64,000 nt of DNA, taken from the NCBI GenBank assembly GCA_016584305.1, contig JACEEZ010011056.1:1-64000 (forward strand). The letters are read 5' to 3'. The first letter of the stretch is position 1; each line of letters begins with the position of its first letter. Under the pieces are notes generated by a model. The model searched no databases. It was not told where the DNA came from and worked only from the letters and a program-made list of their open reading frames with translations. Origin of the DNA: Chionoecetes opilio (Eukaryota; Arthropoda; Malacostraca; Decapoda; Majidae). Shown here one piece after another: positions 11,261 through 25,700 of this stretch. Position numbers and translations under genes: made by a program.

Positions 11261-12354
11261 GTGTGTGTTTACTTAGTTGTAATAAAGGGGAAATGAGTTA
11301 ATACACAGGTGGGGTCCTGCTGTCTCCTTGTCTAAATGGGTCAATCCTAGCTTTAAAGACATGAATATGTGAAGGTTGTCTCACTCACCAACTCATGTCA
11401 CTCACACAGTCAGCCAGTCTCCTCACTCATTGTTGTTCATTCACTCACACAGTCACATCAATACATGAATGTCTTCTTAATATGTTACATGGTTATTGAT
11501 GCATAGACAAGACTGTTGAAAGTAGATTGCTTTAGACAGTGCACAGGTAGCAGCTAGTATAGATATTTATACACACAAATAGCTGGAAAGGTCTGAGGAT
11601 ATGCAAATGTTTTCAATAGTGTGTGTTGGCTGGCTGGGAGAAGCATCAAGAAGCCTCCAGGATTCGTCAGAGGGCTGTAAAACCAAGTTGATTGATTGAT
11701 TGATTGAGTGCCAAAAGAGAAAAAAAAGTGGGTGTCTTGAGATGTGCCCGAAATTAAAACCAGAAACTAGAAACCAAAAGAAGAAGAAAAAGAAACAAAT
11801 AAGGGGAGGGTTACATAAGAACATAAGAAATTAAGGAAGCTACAAGAGGCCGCAAGACCTACACGTGGTAGTTCCTGTCACCTAACACCACCTTTCATCC
11901 CCATCCATGAACCTATCCAGCCCATCTTTAAAGCTCCCCAATGACTCCGCACTAACTACCTGTCTACTGAGACCATTCCATTCATTCACCACCCTATTTG
12001 TGAACCAGTTTTTCCCTATTTCCTTTCTAAATCTACGCTTTTCCAGCTTGAATCCGTTACTTCTTACTTCTGGTTAGGAATACATCACAGCCATGGCATG
12101 GGTAGTACATGGAGGTAGGAAAAGGTACCTATGGTTGAACTAAAGATTGACGCTTTAAAAACCTCAGTTACTCATCATTTGTAGTTAAGATTCGTCGTCT
12201 ATTGGGTATATTGCGCAAATGTTTACAGGAACTACCACGTGTAGTTCTCGCGGCCTCTTGTAGCTTCCTTATTTTCTTATGTTCTTCTTATGTTCTTATG
12301 AATACTTTTGGCATCAATAATTTCACTGTCCAGGCTATTCCACATATCAATGCA

Positions 12355-12430
<76 letters not shown>

Positions 12431-12674
12431 TTATTCTAACTGTTATACTACTACTACTACTACTATTTTATTATAAGGAAAGATAAATATGATGACATAG
12501 AGGAAGGATAAATCATCAATTTTTTAATGATAAATAGATGATGGAATATATAAACAGATGAATTATTATGAAAGATATTATGTTAATCTTGTTTTTTTCC
12601 TCCTCCTTCTTTCTCTCCTTCTCTTCTTCTCCTCCCCCTATTATTATTTCTCTTCTACCTTTCCTTATTCCACC

Positions 12675-12717
<43 letters not shown>

Positions 12718-13475
12718 ACTACTACTACTACTACTACCACACTACTATACCACACTACTACTACACTACACTCTACTTCTACAACTCCCATACTACTACT
12801 ACCCCCAAATACTACCACCACTACTACTCCCACCCCCACAACTACCACATACTACACTAAAACACCCCCTACTCTACTACTACTACCACTACTACTACAC
12901 TATACTCTATACTACTACTACTACCACCACTACTACTACCACCACCAAAACTACCACCCTACTACACTCAACACGCCACTACTACTACACTACTACCCTA
13001 CTACTACAAATACTACAAATACTACTACTACTACTATACTCCCTTACTACTACCACCACCACAACACCACACTACCACTACTACAAACCACCACTACTAC
13101 CCCAACACTACTACTACTACTACAAATCTACTACTACCACTACTACTTCTACTACTACTACTACTACTACTACCACACTACTACTACTACTACTCCACTA
13201 CTACTCTACTACTACCTACACCCTCCCACACTACTACTACTCACTACCATACCACCTACTCTACTACTACTACCACTACCCTACACTACCTACACTACTA
13301 CTACCTACCCCCACTACACTCCCGGGTATGATTTCAACCAGGGAATCGACTACCACAAGTTATTCGATTCCTTCCGTTACTCTGGTTTTCAGGCGACAAG
13401 CTTTGGTTGTGCTGTAGAGGAGATCAAGAAAATGGTAGGTGAGAGAGAGAGAGAGAAAGAAGAGAGAAGGAGAGG

Positions 13476-13548
<73 letters not shown>

Positions 13549-16500
13549 GGGGGGGGGGGGGGGGGTGATAATAATGGTGTTTCTGTGGTTGATATAAAAA
13601 AAATCTAGTTTGTTTAATATAAGAGACAGAGAAATATTACACTCATCATTTTTATAGTTCTTAACACACCCTCCTTCCTCCTCTTCCTGCCTTCCTTCTT
13701 TCCTTTCCTTCCTTCCTTCCTTCCTCCTTTCCTTTTTTCCTTCCTTCCTTCCTTCCTCCTTCCCTTCCTTCCTTCCCTTTCCCTTTCCCTTTCCCTTTTC
13801 CTTCCTTCTTTCCTTCCTTCTTTCCTACCCCCTTCTTTCCCTTCCTTTTTTCCTTCCCTTTCCCTTTTTTTCCTCCCTTTCCTTTTTTTTCCTCCCTTCC
13901 TTCTTTCCTACCTTTCTTTCCTCCCTTCCTTTTTTCCCTTTCCCTTTCCTCCCTTTCCTTTCTTTCCCTTTCCTTCCCTTTCCCTTTCCCTTTCCCTTTC
14001 CCTTCTTTCCTTCCTTCCTTCTTTCCTACCTTCCTTCTTTCCTTCCTTCCTTCTTTCCTACCTTCCTTTCTTTCCTACCTTCCTTCTTTCCTACCTTTCT
14101 TTCCTACCTTCCTTCTTTCCTTCCTTCCTTTTCCTTCCTACCTCCCTTTCCTCCCTCCCTTTCCTTTCTTTCCTCCCTTTCCTTTCTTTCCTACCTCCCT
14201 TTCTTTTTTTCTTTCTTTTTTTTTTTCTCCGCCTCAGATGCCTGCCGAAATCCCACTACGAAAAAGCGGAAAAATCTTAAATCGCGGACGGCATCGAATT
14301 CATAAAAAATTGCACCATATTCTTGGGCTATACCTAACATGGGTCTTGTGCGTAAGGGAAACCATCGGGGTTGTGGTGGTGTGTGTGTGTTTTTGGGTTG
14401 TGTTGTGTGTGTGGTGTGTGTGTGTGTGTATTCATCATTGTATTCATCTAGTTAAATTTCTCTATTGTATTTTACGGGGCCAAGCAATGCTCTTTGGCCC
14501 CGTCTCCATATAAACATTTTTAATCATTCATCCTTATGCTTTGTTTGGCCGAACCCACCACCCCGGAGAGCAGGTAAAAACCCCGGCAAACCCCCGGGTA
14601 CCCATTCACTGCTGGGGGACAGGGGCTGGGGTTTTTAAGGGAAAACAACCCATCTTTTTTTCCGCTCCCCCTGGGACGAACCGGGACTTTTTGGGTTTTG
14701 TGAACCGACGGGTTTCCCTTAACCACAGAGTACCCCTCCCTTTGTGTGTTGTGTATTTACCTAGTTGTATTTACCTTTGTAACATCGGGAAAAAGAGTTA
14801 GCTCGTACTGTCCCGTCTCCAATCTACTATTTTATTTTTGCCTTTAAAGTCCTGAATACTTCTTGCATTAATCATTTTCTTTAAAGGGTTGTTCCAGGCT
14901 TCTATGCTTCTATACGGGAAGCTTTTTTTTTTATACCCTCTTGCATGTTGTCCTTTTCAATTTCTTCTCATGACCTCTTGACTTCTGTCGTCCCCACAAA
15001 CGATTTTCTCTTCAATTTTTTCCAGACCCTTTGATGCTCTATACCTGCTAAAAAATCCCCCCTTTCTCTTCTTTTCTCAAGATTTGGGGAGATCAGTCTT
15101 GAAAGTCTTTCTTCATATGTTAAATTCTCGGCTTGGAGCCTTTTTTTGTGGCTGCTCTTTGTTTCTCTCAATCTTCCTTATCCTTTTTTTTATTGGTGAC
15201 CAAATCACTGCCGCTATTCCAACCTTGGGTCGAATCAGAGTTTTAAATTTCTTGTCTCTCTTCATCCAGATATTTAATCCCTTCTTATATTCCTCGAAAC
15301 TATATTTCTCCTTGATCTTTTTTTATAGCTTCTCGGGTGAAAATTGTCAAAACCAACTCCCAATCTTTTTCGACCTTTTTTTTTGTTTATCCTTTAAATT
15401 TCCCATCGAATGCTTTCCTCCTGTCATTTTTTTCCCTTGCCCATTTTCCTCATTTACATTTTTTTGGCTTAAACTCCATTTCCCATAGTTGACTCCCTGA
15501 AATTTTATCTAGATCCTTTTTAATCCTACAGTCCTCTTTACTTTCTACTTTTTTTAGTAATTTAGCATCATCAGCAAATAAACTCATTAACTGTTCACCC
15601 TTCTGCCATATCATTTCATGCCCCCAAAACATCACTGGGCCCAATACTGATCCTTGGGAACCCCACTTATCACACGGGGCACCATTCTGACTTTTGATCT
15701 TTTTTACGTTCTCATCTCTCTTTTTGCTCAAAAGTCTTCCATCCATTTCAGCAAACCCCTTAAAATCCTCCTACTGTTCTAGCTTCCAGAGCATCTCTTG
15801 TGAGGACCTTGTCAAATTCCTTTTTTTGGTACAAGTATATGCCATCGACCCACCCCTCTCTTTCCTGTGCACAAAACGATCACCCTCTCGAGTAAAACTT
15901 TAATAAATTTGTTGTACATCATTCTCCTCAAATCCAAAATGGCCACCTGCGAGGGGTTTGTCCCCTTCAAATATTTCAACCACTTTCCCTTTACAATTTT
16001 TTCACACATTTTTTCCACTACACTTTTAATGTACTGGCCTGTAAATTTGGGTTCTTCTTTGTCACCTCCTTTGTGAATTGGCACTATTTTTCTCTTTTTT
16101 AAACAAGCGGGGCCTGCCTCCTTTAGTGAACTCTCATTACACTGTAACTTTCCTGCTAGTTGGTTACTGCACTCTTTCATTATCCGTTGGACACTCCATC
16201 TGGCCCGGGGGTTTTTTTTCACATCTTGACTTTCCATTAGCCCTTTTTTCTTCTATTACTCTACTTTTATGTCTTTCCCTTTATTTTCTTTTTTTATTAT
16301 ATTTTTTCGTTTTAAATTCCCCCTTTTTTGTAAAAACAGTCCCGTAAGCACTTATTCATCCCTCGGCCTGTTGTAATGCACTTCATACCTAGGGCCCTTC
16401 TCCTTCAGCTTATCTATTTCCTTCCTTGTTTTTTCCTTTTTCCCCTTTATATTCTATAGAAAAGTTTTGGGGCGTTCTATTTTTTCTATTTTAATTCCCC

Positions 16501-19500
16501 TCATTTTTACTTTCTTTTTCTCTTTGGATTCTTCATATTCATTTCTATTGTTTTGTACTTCTCCCCAAGGTTGATACCTCCTTTTTTCCCCCAAATTTTC
16601 CATTTTTTTCTCTTTCTTCTTTCTAATTCAAAATTTTTTTGTTAAACCTTCTTTTTTTTCTTTTTTTCTGATAACTATCCTTGAACTAAATATTTTTTCC
16701 TTCGGTGTAATTCAGATGAAATCTCCCATTTTTTCTGGGTACTCCTTGCTGCAGGAATTTTTCCATCTGTCTCCCGAAGAATTTCTTATCCCAAAATTCT
16801 TTTTTCCCTAATTGTATCTTTTCCTTTTTTGTGTTCTTCTCTTTTCCCCTCTTTTTTTCTATCATTTTTTCAAAATTCAATAAGACATGGTCACTCTTGC
16901 TAAGTGGGCACTGATAATTTACTTTACTAAATTTCTTCCAGTTCTTTCATCACTATAGGTCTAGTTTTTGGTTCTTCGCTACCTCTGAATCTTTTTTCTC
17001 TTTTAATCCACTGATTTTGATGTTATTCTTCCAAATCCACATGTACCCCCCTGATCTTCTCCTCCTTCAGTATACCTTTTTCCCCCGCAAACTTCTTTGC
17101 TTAAAACTCCCATCAAAAATTTTGTTCTCACTATTTTCCATCGTATTCTTTAAACTTTGCTTGTGTCTCTTTCATGTCTCCGTACTCTTCTTCCCCCAGG
17201 AATTTGTCTTAGGGGGAATGTATAGGAGTACTAAGTCTCTTTTCTTTTTTTTTCTCCCAAAATCTACCTTCAAAACCTCGGGGCCCTTCCCTTTTCCTTT
17301 CTCCACTTTCCTACTACCACTCCTCCTTGTTAAAAACCCTTTCCCCCCCCCCCTTTTTCTGGTTTCGGGTTTTCCCTCATACATTATTTGCCCTCCCCAA
17401 CGGCACTCCTCGAATCACTCGCTTCGTTTTTACTAAACCCCAAAATTTCTGGTTTTTTGGCTCTCAGGTAACGTTACTTCTGTTAAGTTGACTCTACCCA
17501 TTTATATTTGTGTGTGGGGTGTGTGTTTGTGTTGTGTGTGTTTGGGGGTGTTGTTGTGTGTGGGTGGTGTGTGTGTGTGTGTTATGTGTGTATTGAAAAA
17601 AAATTGTAATATGAAAATGTTATTGGTCTTTTCTCTCTCTCTCTCTCCCCCTTTTCTTCCTCTCTCTCTCCTCATCCACAGGGTTTTTTGTGAGCATAGC
17701 TAGTGGATTGCATCGTCACCCCAGCAGGGGGCGTGGAAGAGGCCGATCAAATGCCTGGCTAACACATACAAGGGGGGTTTTTGGGACTTAACGGGAAAAA
17801 AACTGAGGCGAAGGGAAAAAAACCGCTGGGAATTTGCTGGTGCCCAAAAACAAATATTTAAATTTTAGGGCTGGGGTTTTGCAACTGGACACCATGGGTT
17901 CAAAAACAAAAGAGGAGGGGGGTGTGGGGGTGTTTAATGCATATTTTGTTTTTTATTTTGTTTTTTGGTGTGATTTTCTCTGATTTTTGGGGTGGTTTCT
18001 GTGGTGAGTGGTGGTATAAATTTTTTGTGTGTGTGTGTGGTAGGGGGGGTTTTTTGTGTGTGTGTGTGTGTATGGGGGGGGTTTTTTGTGTGTGTGGGGA
18101 TGGGGGGTTCTTTTTATTGGTGTATGGGGGGGCTTTGTGGGTTTTTGGTATGGGGGGGTTTTTTGTGTGTTGTGTATGGGGGGGTTCTTTGTGTGTGTTG
18201 TGTGTAGGGGGGGTTTTTTTTTGTGTGTGTGGGGGGGGGGGGTTTTGTGTTGTGTTTGGGGTGTGTGTGTGTGTATGGGGGGGTTCTTTTGTGTGTGTGT
18301 TAGGGGGGGTTCTTTTTGTGTGTGTGTGTATGGGGGGTTCTTTGTGTGTGTGTGTAGGGGGGGTTCTTTTGTGGTGTGTGGTGTATGGGGGGTTTTTTTT
18401 TGTGTGTGTGGTGTATGGGGGGGTTTTTTGTGTTGTGTGTGTGTGTATGGGGGGGTTCTTTGTGTGTGTTATGGGGGGTTCTTTGTGGGTGTGTGTGTAG
18501 GGGGGGTTCTTTGTGTGGGTGTGTAGGGGGGGTTCTTTGTGTGTGTGTTTGGGGGGGGTTTTTTGTGTGTGTGTTATGGGGGGGTTCTTTGTGTTGGGTA
18601 GGGGGGTTTTTGTGTGTGTGTGTTGGGGGTTTTTGTGTGGGTGTGTGTATGGGGGGGTTTTTTGTGTTGTGTGGTGATGGGGGGTTTTTTTTGTGTTGGG
18701 TTATGGGGGGTTCTTTGTGTTGTGTGTATGGGGGGGGTTTTTTGTGTGTGTTGTGGTATGGGGGGGTTCTTTGTTGTGTGTGTGTGTATGGGGGGGGGTT
18801 TTTTGTGTGTGGTGGGTGGGGGGGTTCTTTGTGTGTGTGTTATGGGGGTTCTTTGTGTGTGTGTGTGTGTATGGGGGGGTTCTTTGTGTGTGTGTGTATG
18901 GGGGGTTCTTTGTGTGTGTGTGTGTGTATGGGGGGGTTCTTTGTGTGTGTGTGTATGGGGGGGTTCTTTGTGGTGTTTCCCTAGGTGTGTTTTTACAGGG
19001 CCTGAGCTACACTCCTATGGCCCTGGTCTCCACAGCTATATTTAATTTTGCTTACTTAGTGGTTAGTGTTTGGCTAGTGTGTATGGTGTTGTGTGTGTAT
19101 TTACCTAGTTGTGTTTTACAGGGCCTGAGCTACACTCCTAGGGCCCCGTCTCCATATCTACATCTATCCATTTTTCCTTCAACTAGTGCACATTCTTTGC
19201 CGATATCACCCTCCTCATTTAGTCCATGTGTGTGTGTGTTTGTGCATGATTGGGGGTTGGGAAAGAATATATTTGTGATTATCTCTCTCTCTCTCTCTCT
19301 CTCTCTGCATACTTATACCTTCATCAACCTCTCCACTCATACACACTCACACACCCTACCCCTCAACCTTTCATACCCCACCCCCCCCCTCCACCGACCC
19401 TTTCCACACATTTCCTCACCCCCCCCACACCCCAGGTACCAACTGCCCTCCCTCTAAGATCATCAAAGGCTCGCAGCGAGATGGACGACCCTACCAGCAT

Positions 19501-19636
19501 CGCTTACGGGGCCTCGCGTAACAACATTCCAGTCTTCAGCCCGGCCCTGACAGACGGCAGCCTGGGTGACATGATGTACTTCCACGGCATTAAGAGTCCT
19601 GGCCTGGTGGGGGATATTAACGAAGGTTTTGTGTGT

Positions 19637-19728
<92 letters not shown>

Positions 19729-22700
19729 TTACCTACAGTAACCCTCTCGCATTCGACTAATTCGGTCAAGGAGTAGTACGAATAATGAAAGGATCCAAAA
19801 AATGCAGGGATAAGAAAGAAAAAAAAGAAAAAAAGTAGGTGAATATAAAAAATGTCTAAGTCATGCAGATATCAATAAATATAAGATAATCTGTCAAAAA
19901 ATAAATCTACAGTAAAAATACACACTACAGTACTGTACAGGAGTATGTACAGCACTGTCAGTTCCTACTCTGGCAGCGGGAGCCGGCAGCAGTATCATGA
20001 TGCGGAGATTTCCTCCTCCTTTTTGGTGTTGTATGTAGGCTGCGAGGACCCCTTGAGGAGTCCTAAAGATTTCCCCGGTGATATCCTATATGCTATCACA
20101 GGCGTGGTAGCTGACCTGTCTTCTTCAGGAAGGCACAGGTGAGGCGGATGACAGCGTGTTTTTCCTGGAAGGGGAGGCAGGGCGCCAGGCGGAGCAGGTC
20201 GCTCGCCAGCAGGGGGGCAGGGTTTTTTAACGTCATTACTAGTTATTATACATCGTAGTGATTATGGTGAGCTGTTATATACACGCCTCATTATTTAGGT
20301 CAGTGTAGTACCTCGTGTCACCTTAAATAAGGGATATTTAAGGTGTTTGAGGTGGCGGGGTAGCCCGTGAAGGGGAAAAATTCTTGCCGCAGCCACCCCG
20401 TAACACTAATGGAAAAAGTGTCCATGTGACACTACCTTTAAAGGCCGTGTCAAAAGTATTGTTGACTTGTGATTGGTCCCAGAAGTTTTTAGAAACAGTT
20501 TGTCATTGGCTGGTGACTGATGACAATTTGATGACGTCATTACTCGTCCAACCCTCAGGGCCTTCCTACCTGTTAACTACCTAACGAGGGAGGCTTTCTG
20601 GATACGGTAGTGAGGCAGTAGTATCTAGGTGGTTTGGGAGAGCGGGTGGTAGCTAGAGATACGACCTCCGTTGCTGGATCTGGGTCCAAGGCTCAATGGC
20701 CTCAGATCACTCGCCAATACAACATTTGGACACAACAAAGAAACCACAATTACAGTATACAAAGTATATGCTCAGTGATGGATCATAAATGCTCTGCCTG
20801 GCTGCCTGGGCCTCTAACCTCACTGACTCACATCATGACACCCTAAGGAGGAGGAGGAGGAGGTCCGAATAATGTCGAAGTCAGAATAATGAAGGTCCGA
20901 ATACGAGGGTTTACTGTACTTGTATTTACCTAGTTGTGTTTTACAGGGCCTGAGCTACACTTGTGTGGTCCCGTCTCCGTATCTACATTTATCCAGTCTT
21001 TCTTTCAATTGGTGCACATTATGTGTCGATATCACCTCCTTCTAGTCCATTACAAACTTCTACATTTCTATGAGGGAAGCTGTACTTTTTTATGTTGTTC
21101 AGGCATCTCCCTTTTCATAGTTGTTTTGTATGTCCTCTTGTGTAGCGACCTTCTCTTTGTTTCCAAGTCAGTAGTCTCTCATGGTCTGTTTCTTCCATCT
21201 TAGTTATTAGCTTAAAAATTGTTATTAAGTCTCCTCTTTCTCTTCTCTGCTCGAGTGTTGGTAACTTTATTTCTTTCAACCTTTCCTCATAAGAGAGAGA
21301 GTTTTTCTAGCTCTGGTACCATCTTTGTTGCCATTCTCTGTATCCTCAACAACTTTTTCACATGCTTCTTTTTATATGGGAACCATACAATGGCAGCATA
21401 TTCCATTTTTGGTCGGATCATTGTAGTAATTATCTTTCATCATATTTTTGTCTGTAATGAAATAAAGGTAAAGATGGAAGCATACGCTAAGCTGCGCGTG
21501 GTATTCGGTGCTCATCTCCGTGGCATTAGCCCTTAGAGCCTGTGGTGGGTGAGGACTCATTACCCCGGGACACAGGGCTAGTGTGACAGTGGGACACCCA
21601 GGCTACCACAGTTACCTTCCCCAGGTTACCCCAGGTACCCATTTATCAACCTCGAAAGGAAGGAAGAACAGCTGGGTTGGCTGGTCGCCGACTTGCCCAG
21701 GCCCGGATTCGAACCAGGGCCCGCAGATTCGTAGCCCGGCATGCTAGCCACTACACCACGGAGGCGACGTGTAATGAAATGCTACTCTAATATTCTTTAA
21801 CATCCTGTTTATATTTCCAATTTTTTTTTTTTTTTTTTTTTTTTTCTTCTGGTTGTAGGTTATTCTCCATTATCACTCCTAAGTCCTTTTCTTCATGAAC
21901 CTTTGTAATTATTTCATTTCCCATTTTATATGGCCATTTATAAACCTTTTTGCTTTTTCCAATTTCCATCACATGACATTTATTCACATTAAATTCCATT
22001 TCCCATCTTCTGCTCCATTCGTAGATCTTGTTCAGGTAGTCTTTATAGCTTTTTATTTCTCTTAATAGTTTTGCATCCTCCGCAAATAGACTAATATAAC
22101 TTTTTATTTCCTCCGTCATGTCATTGACGTAAATCGTGAACATTATTGGTGGCAGCACTGGTCCTTGTGGCAGCCCACTAAATACCTTTCTCCATTCAGA
22201 CTGTTCATCCTTCACTACTGTTCTCATTTCTCTTCCTCTCAGATAACTTTCCATCCAGGTTTTGATCATCCCTGTGATTCCTCCTATATTTTCCAATTTC
22301 CAAAGTAGTCTCTCATGTGGAACTTTATCAAATGCCTTTTTAAGATCTTGATACACACAGTCTGCCCATCCATCTTTGCTTGTGTTATATCAATTACTCT
22401 TGAGCAAAAGCTTATTATGTTGGTCACACATGATCTCTTTTTGCTAAAACCCTACTGCCGGTCTGTTATTATACCTTCATTTTCTAAGTATTCCGTCCAT
22501 TGCTTCTTTATTATTTTATCACCTATCTTGCATACTGTGCTAGTCCATGACACTGGTCTATAATGTAGTGGTTCATCCTTCTTCCCTTTTTTATATATTG
22601 GCACTCTATCTGCTTCTCTTTCACGCCTTGGCACTTTTACCATTGTTAAGAAAACTTTATTAATATATATTATGGTTAACCCACTGCTTTCTGCACTCTT

Positions 22701-25700
22701 TAAAACATAACCCGGGAACTTCCGTCTGGTCCCTGCTTTCCTCTCCTCCAATTCCTCTCAACAATCACAAACTTCCCTGTTCTCTAGTTTTTATTTTCCA
22801 ATCCTTTTCTGAATGTTTTCATTCTTGCGGTTTCATTGCACTTTGATTCTTTGGTGAATTTATTGCTGAAGTTTTTATTTTTAAAATTTCAACTCATTAT
22901 TTTTGGATCTCATCTATCTAGTACCTTCCTTCAGTCTCTCACTTCTGTCCTTATGCTTGATTCTTCCATTGATAAATCTGTTATAGAACAGTTTGGGTTC
23001 TTTCCTAACACTTTTCAAACTCTATCCCCTCCTAACTCTTCGCTTACTCTCTCCTTATGCACACATAGTCATTTTCTTGCTAAATTTATAGTTTTATTTA
23101 TTTCTTTGGTTCCGATTATTCTTGACTTTTTCCCATGCTCACCCTTAATCTCTTTGCCCTCTCACATCTTCCATTAAAAACCATTCTTTCTTTCCCCTTC
23201 TCTCTTGGTGTATAATGGGTACCTGTTTTTCAATTCCTTTCCAATAGCTCAGAAAAATGTTGTATTTCAACTTGCCACCATCGATCACTCCTTTCATGTC
23301 TTCCCCAATCAATTTCTTCATAGTATTCTTTTCAGGTTCTTCCATGTAGTTTTTCCAAAGTCTCTTTTCTGCTCTTGTGTACAATTTCATCTCCTCCTTT
23401 ATGTCTCTTTCGTCTCCATTTCTAAGGATCACCAGGGAGGTCCGTTATACCAGCATTCAGGGTATACGAGAATCCGATGATACGAGATGTGTAAATTAGT
23501 GTCTATTTTACAATATCCGAAGATCGAAAACCAATGATACGACATTCAAAACGGGTGAGTAAAAATTATCAAGTTCAAAATGCGTTGCCCTACCATTCCC
23601 GGGCTGGACAAAGGGGGATTGGTGACCCCAGTGAGGTCACCCTAGCAAGCGGTGACCTGAAGGGTAATTAAGATATGGCGCGGCCTGACATTAGGGGTAA
23701 TTAGCAGGTGGTGCGCCCCAACCTTGGGGACCCGCAGTCAGGTCACCCCTAGCAAGGCGTGAACTGAAGTGTTAAATTAAGCATAGGGTGCATATGGGTC
23801 CTGGAACCAAACCTATATTTACAATAGTTATGTTTCGTTATACCGAGATTTCGCTTTACGAGTAGCCAGGTGGGAACTAAACGCTCGTATCTTCGGGACC
23901 TCCCTGTATGGGTCACTTTTCCCATGGGCAACCATAAGTGATCTCATTTGCTGGGGTGGGCGGGGGGGTTCTTATTTTTTTTTACACCCCTTGGGTAACA
24001 CTAGGTCAAGTCTTTGGGTCGTCATCTCCCCTATATCTTGTGGTTTTCTGTCACCCAGTGAGTCAATCGTGTTTTCCATTGTTATCAGTTTCAACAATCC
24101 TTATCCCCCAAACATTTTAATTTCCTCCTTCAAATGCTCCCATTTTACTTCCTTGCATTAAAATCTCCAACCAGCAGTATTCTTTTTTACTATTCTGATT
24201 ATTTTGTTTAATTACTCAAGGTGTCTTCTCAATACTTTATCATGTTTTCTGCTCCAGGTATTTGTTCTGGGTGGTAGACAGTGTTAAATTTCCTAGTACA
24301 CAACTGCACTCACTGCACTTCTGGGGACCAAACTGTGTTTTCACTCCAGTTGTATGTTTGTCACGTGATCAACCAGTGAGGACGTCATGAGCCAGCTGAT
24401 GATATGCAGTCTGCCATGGTTACGCCGTGGCGGGCGTGTACAAACAATACAAACAAGCGGGACTGTGCTAACACACTCGCTATATTACACACTTGCTATT
24501 TTCTTTTTTTCTTTCTTTGCGTTTACCCCTTTAGTACATACTACTATGTACAATTGGTATGACTGGTCACCACAATAACATATTTAACTCCCTACATGTT
24601 GCTGATGACAGTCAACACCCTAATCCCGACTGACTGGCCTCCCGCAGCCGCATAGTCGTCGCGCCTTCCTTGGGTAAGGCAGTCTGCAAGTGGCTTTCGA
24701 TGTATCCACCCACGTACCTCTTCAATTCCCCTTGATCCAACATATCTCGAAGCAGATATATCAATCTCAGACGCTTGTTGTCCGCCCAATTTATAGGTGT
24801 ATAGGGCTTCCCAATCGTACGGTTGTCCACAAAACATACTGATTAGGGATCCCCCACATCGGAGATCTCCTGCAGAATACAATAAACCCTTCATGGCTCG
24901 CGGGGGAATTAGGGACACAGAGACACCCGCGGTATCGTAAATGCCGGCGCATGACATTATTCATCATTTACCCAGTTTTTTTTTTTTTTTTTTTTTTTTT
25001 TTCATCAACAAGGAACTGGCCAAGGGCACAAACAAAAAATGGGTTAACACAAAGCCCGCTTAGTCGGTCAGTCCCTATAAAGAAGGACAGTAAGAGAATA
25101 AAATAAAAACAGAGGGGTAGGCCAATTTAGTTGGGGAGGTGTCTTGTTACTCTTCTTTTGAAAAGATTAAGGCCATAGGAAAGTGGAAAAATAGAAACAG
25201 GAAGGAGAGTTCCAGAGTTTACCAGTGAAAGGGAGAAAGAGTAAAGATACTGATGAAACTCTTGCATTAGGAAGTATGGACAGAATAGGGATGAGAATGA
25301 GTAGAAAGTCTTGTGCAGCGAGGGCCACGGGCGCAGTGGGGGAGGGCATGCAGTTAGCAAGTTCAGAAGAGCAGCGGAGCATGAAAATAACGGTAGAAGA
25401 GAGCAAGAGAAGCAGCATTCCGGCGGTGATTTAAAGATTAAAGACAGTCAGTCAGGAGGAGAGGAAGTTGATGGACGAAAGCTTTTGACTAACCTGTTTA
25501 GGAGAGCTGTTATGAGTGGATCCTCCCCCAACATGGTGTGAGACATACCCATACATGGGCGGATAAGGCCCCTGTAGAGAGCAAGCAATTGGGAGGAGTA
25601 GAAAAGAAAAGGAAAAGAAGAAGAAAAAAAAAAAAAAAAGAGTGTGAAAACCCAGCGAGTAATAAAATCGCGGCCTGGACACCCGCGAGCGGAAGGGTTT

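Larger units (their letters stand above)
20919..24281 (-). mobile_element. LINE copy C (CR1/Jockey-type) with nested insertions
   Basis: The 3' end is at the left (GTATTTACCTAGTTGTG). From right to left the minus strand has an endonuclease-type LLVGDFN motif near 24160-24180, a pre-RT segment (22452-22751, [16 protein letters not shown]) and RT (21787-22356). It is interrupted by a SINE (21464-21769) with an 11-bp duplication and by a Tigger-like element (23433-23906). The Copia LTR starts at its right edge. Confidence 0.85.

Noticed and set aside
12568..13608. 346-codon plus-strand frame covering the CTA array and (GA)n
   Set aside because: Most of it is Thr/Leu/Tyr from CTA triplets and Arg/Glu from GA repeats. 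Only 13325-13434 is real coding sequence (a DHPS exon).
17922..18984. Frames of 143-202 codons rich in GG, SLCVCV and FFVC
   Set aside because: Translation of a G/GT minisatellite in three frames, with no unique protein sequence.
21700..21769. A true tRNA gene on the minus strand
   Set aside because: It has A and B boxes but is followed by a SINE body and tail, with target duplications around the whole; it is the SINE head.
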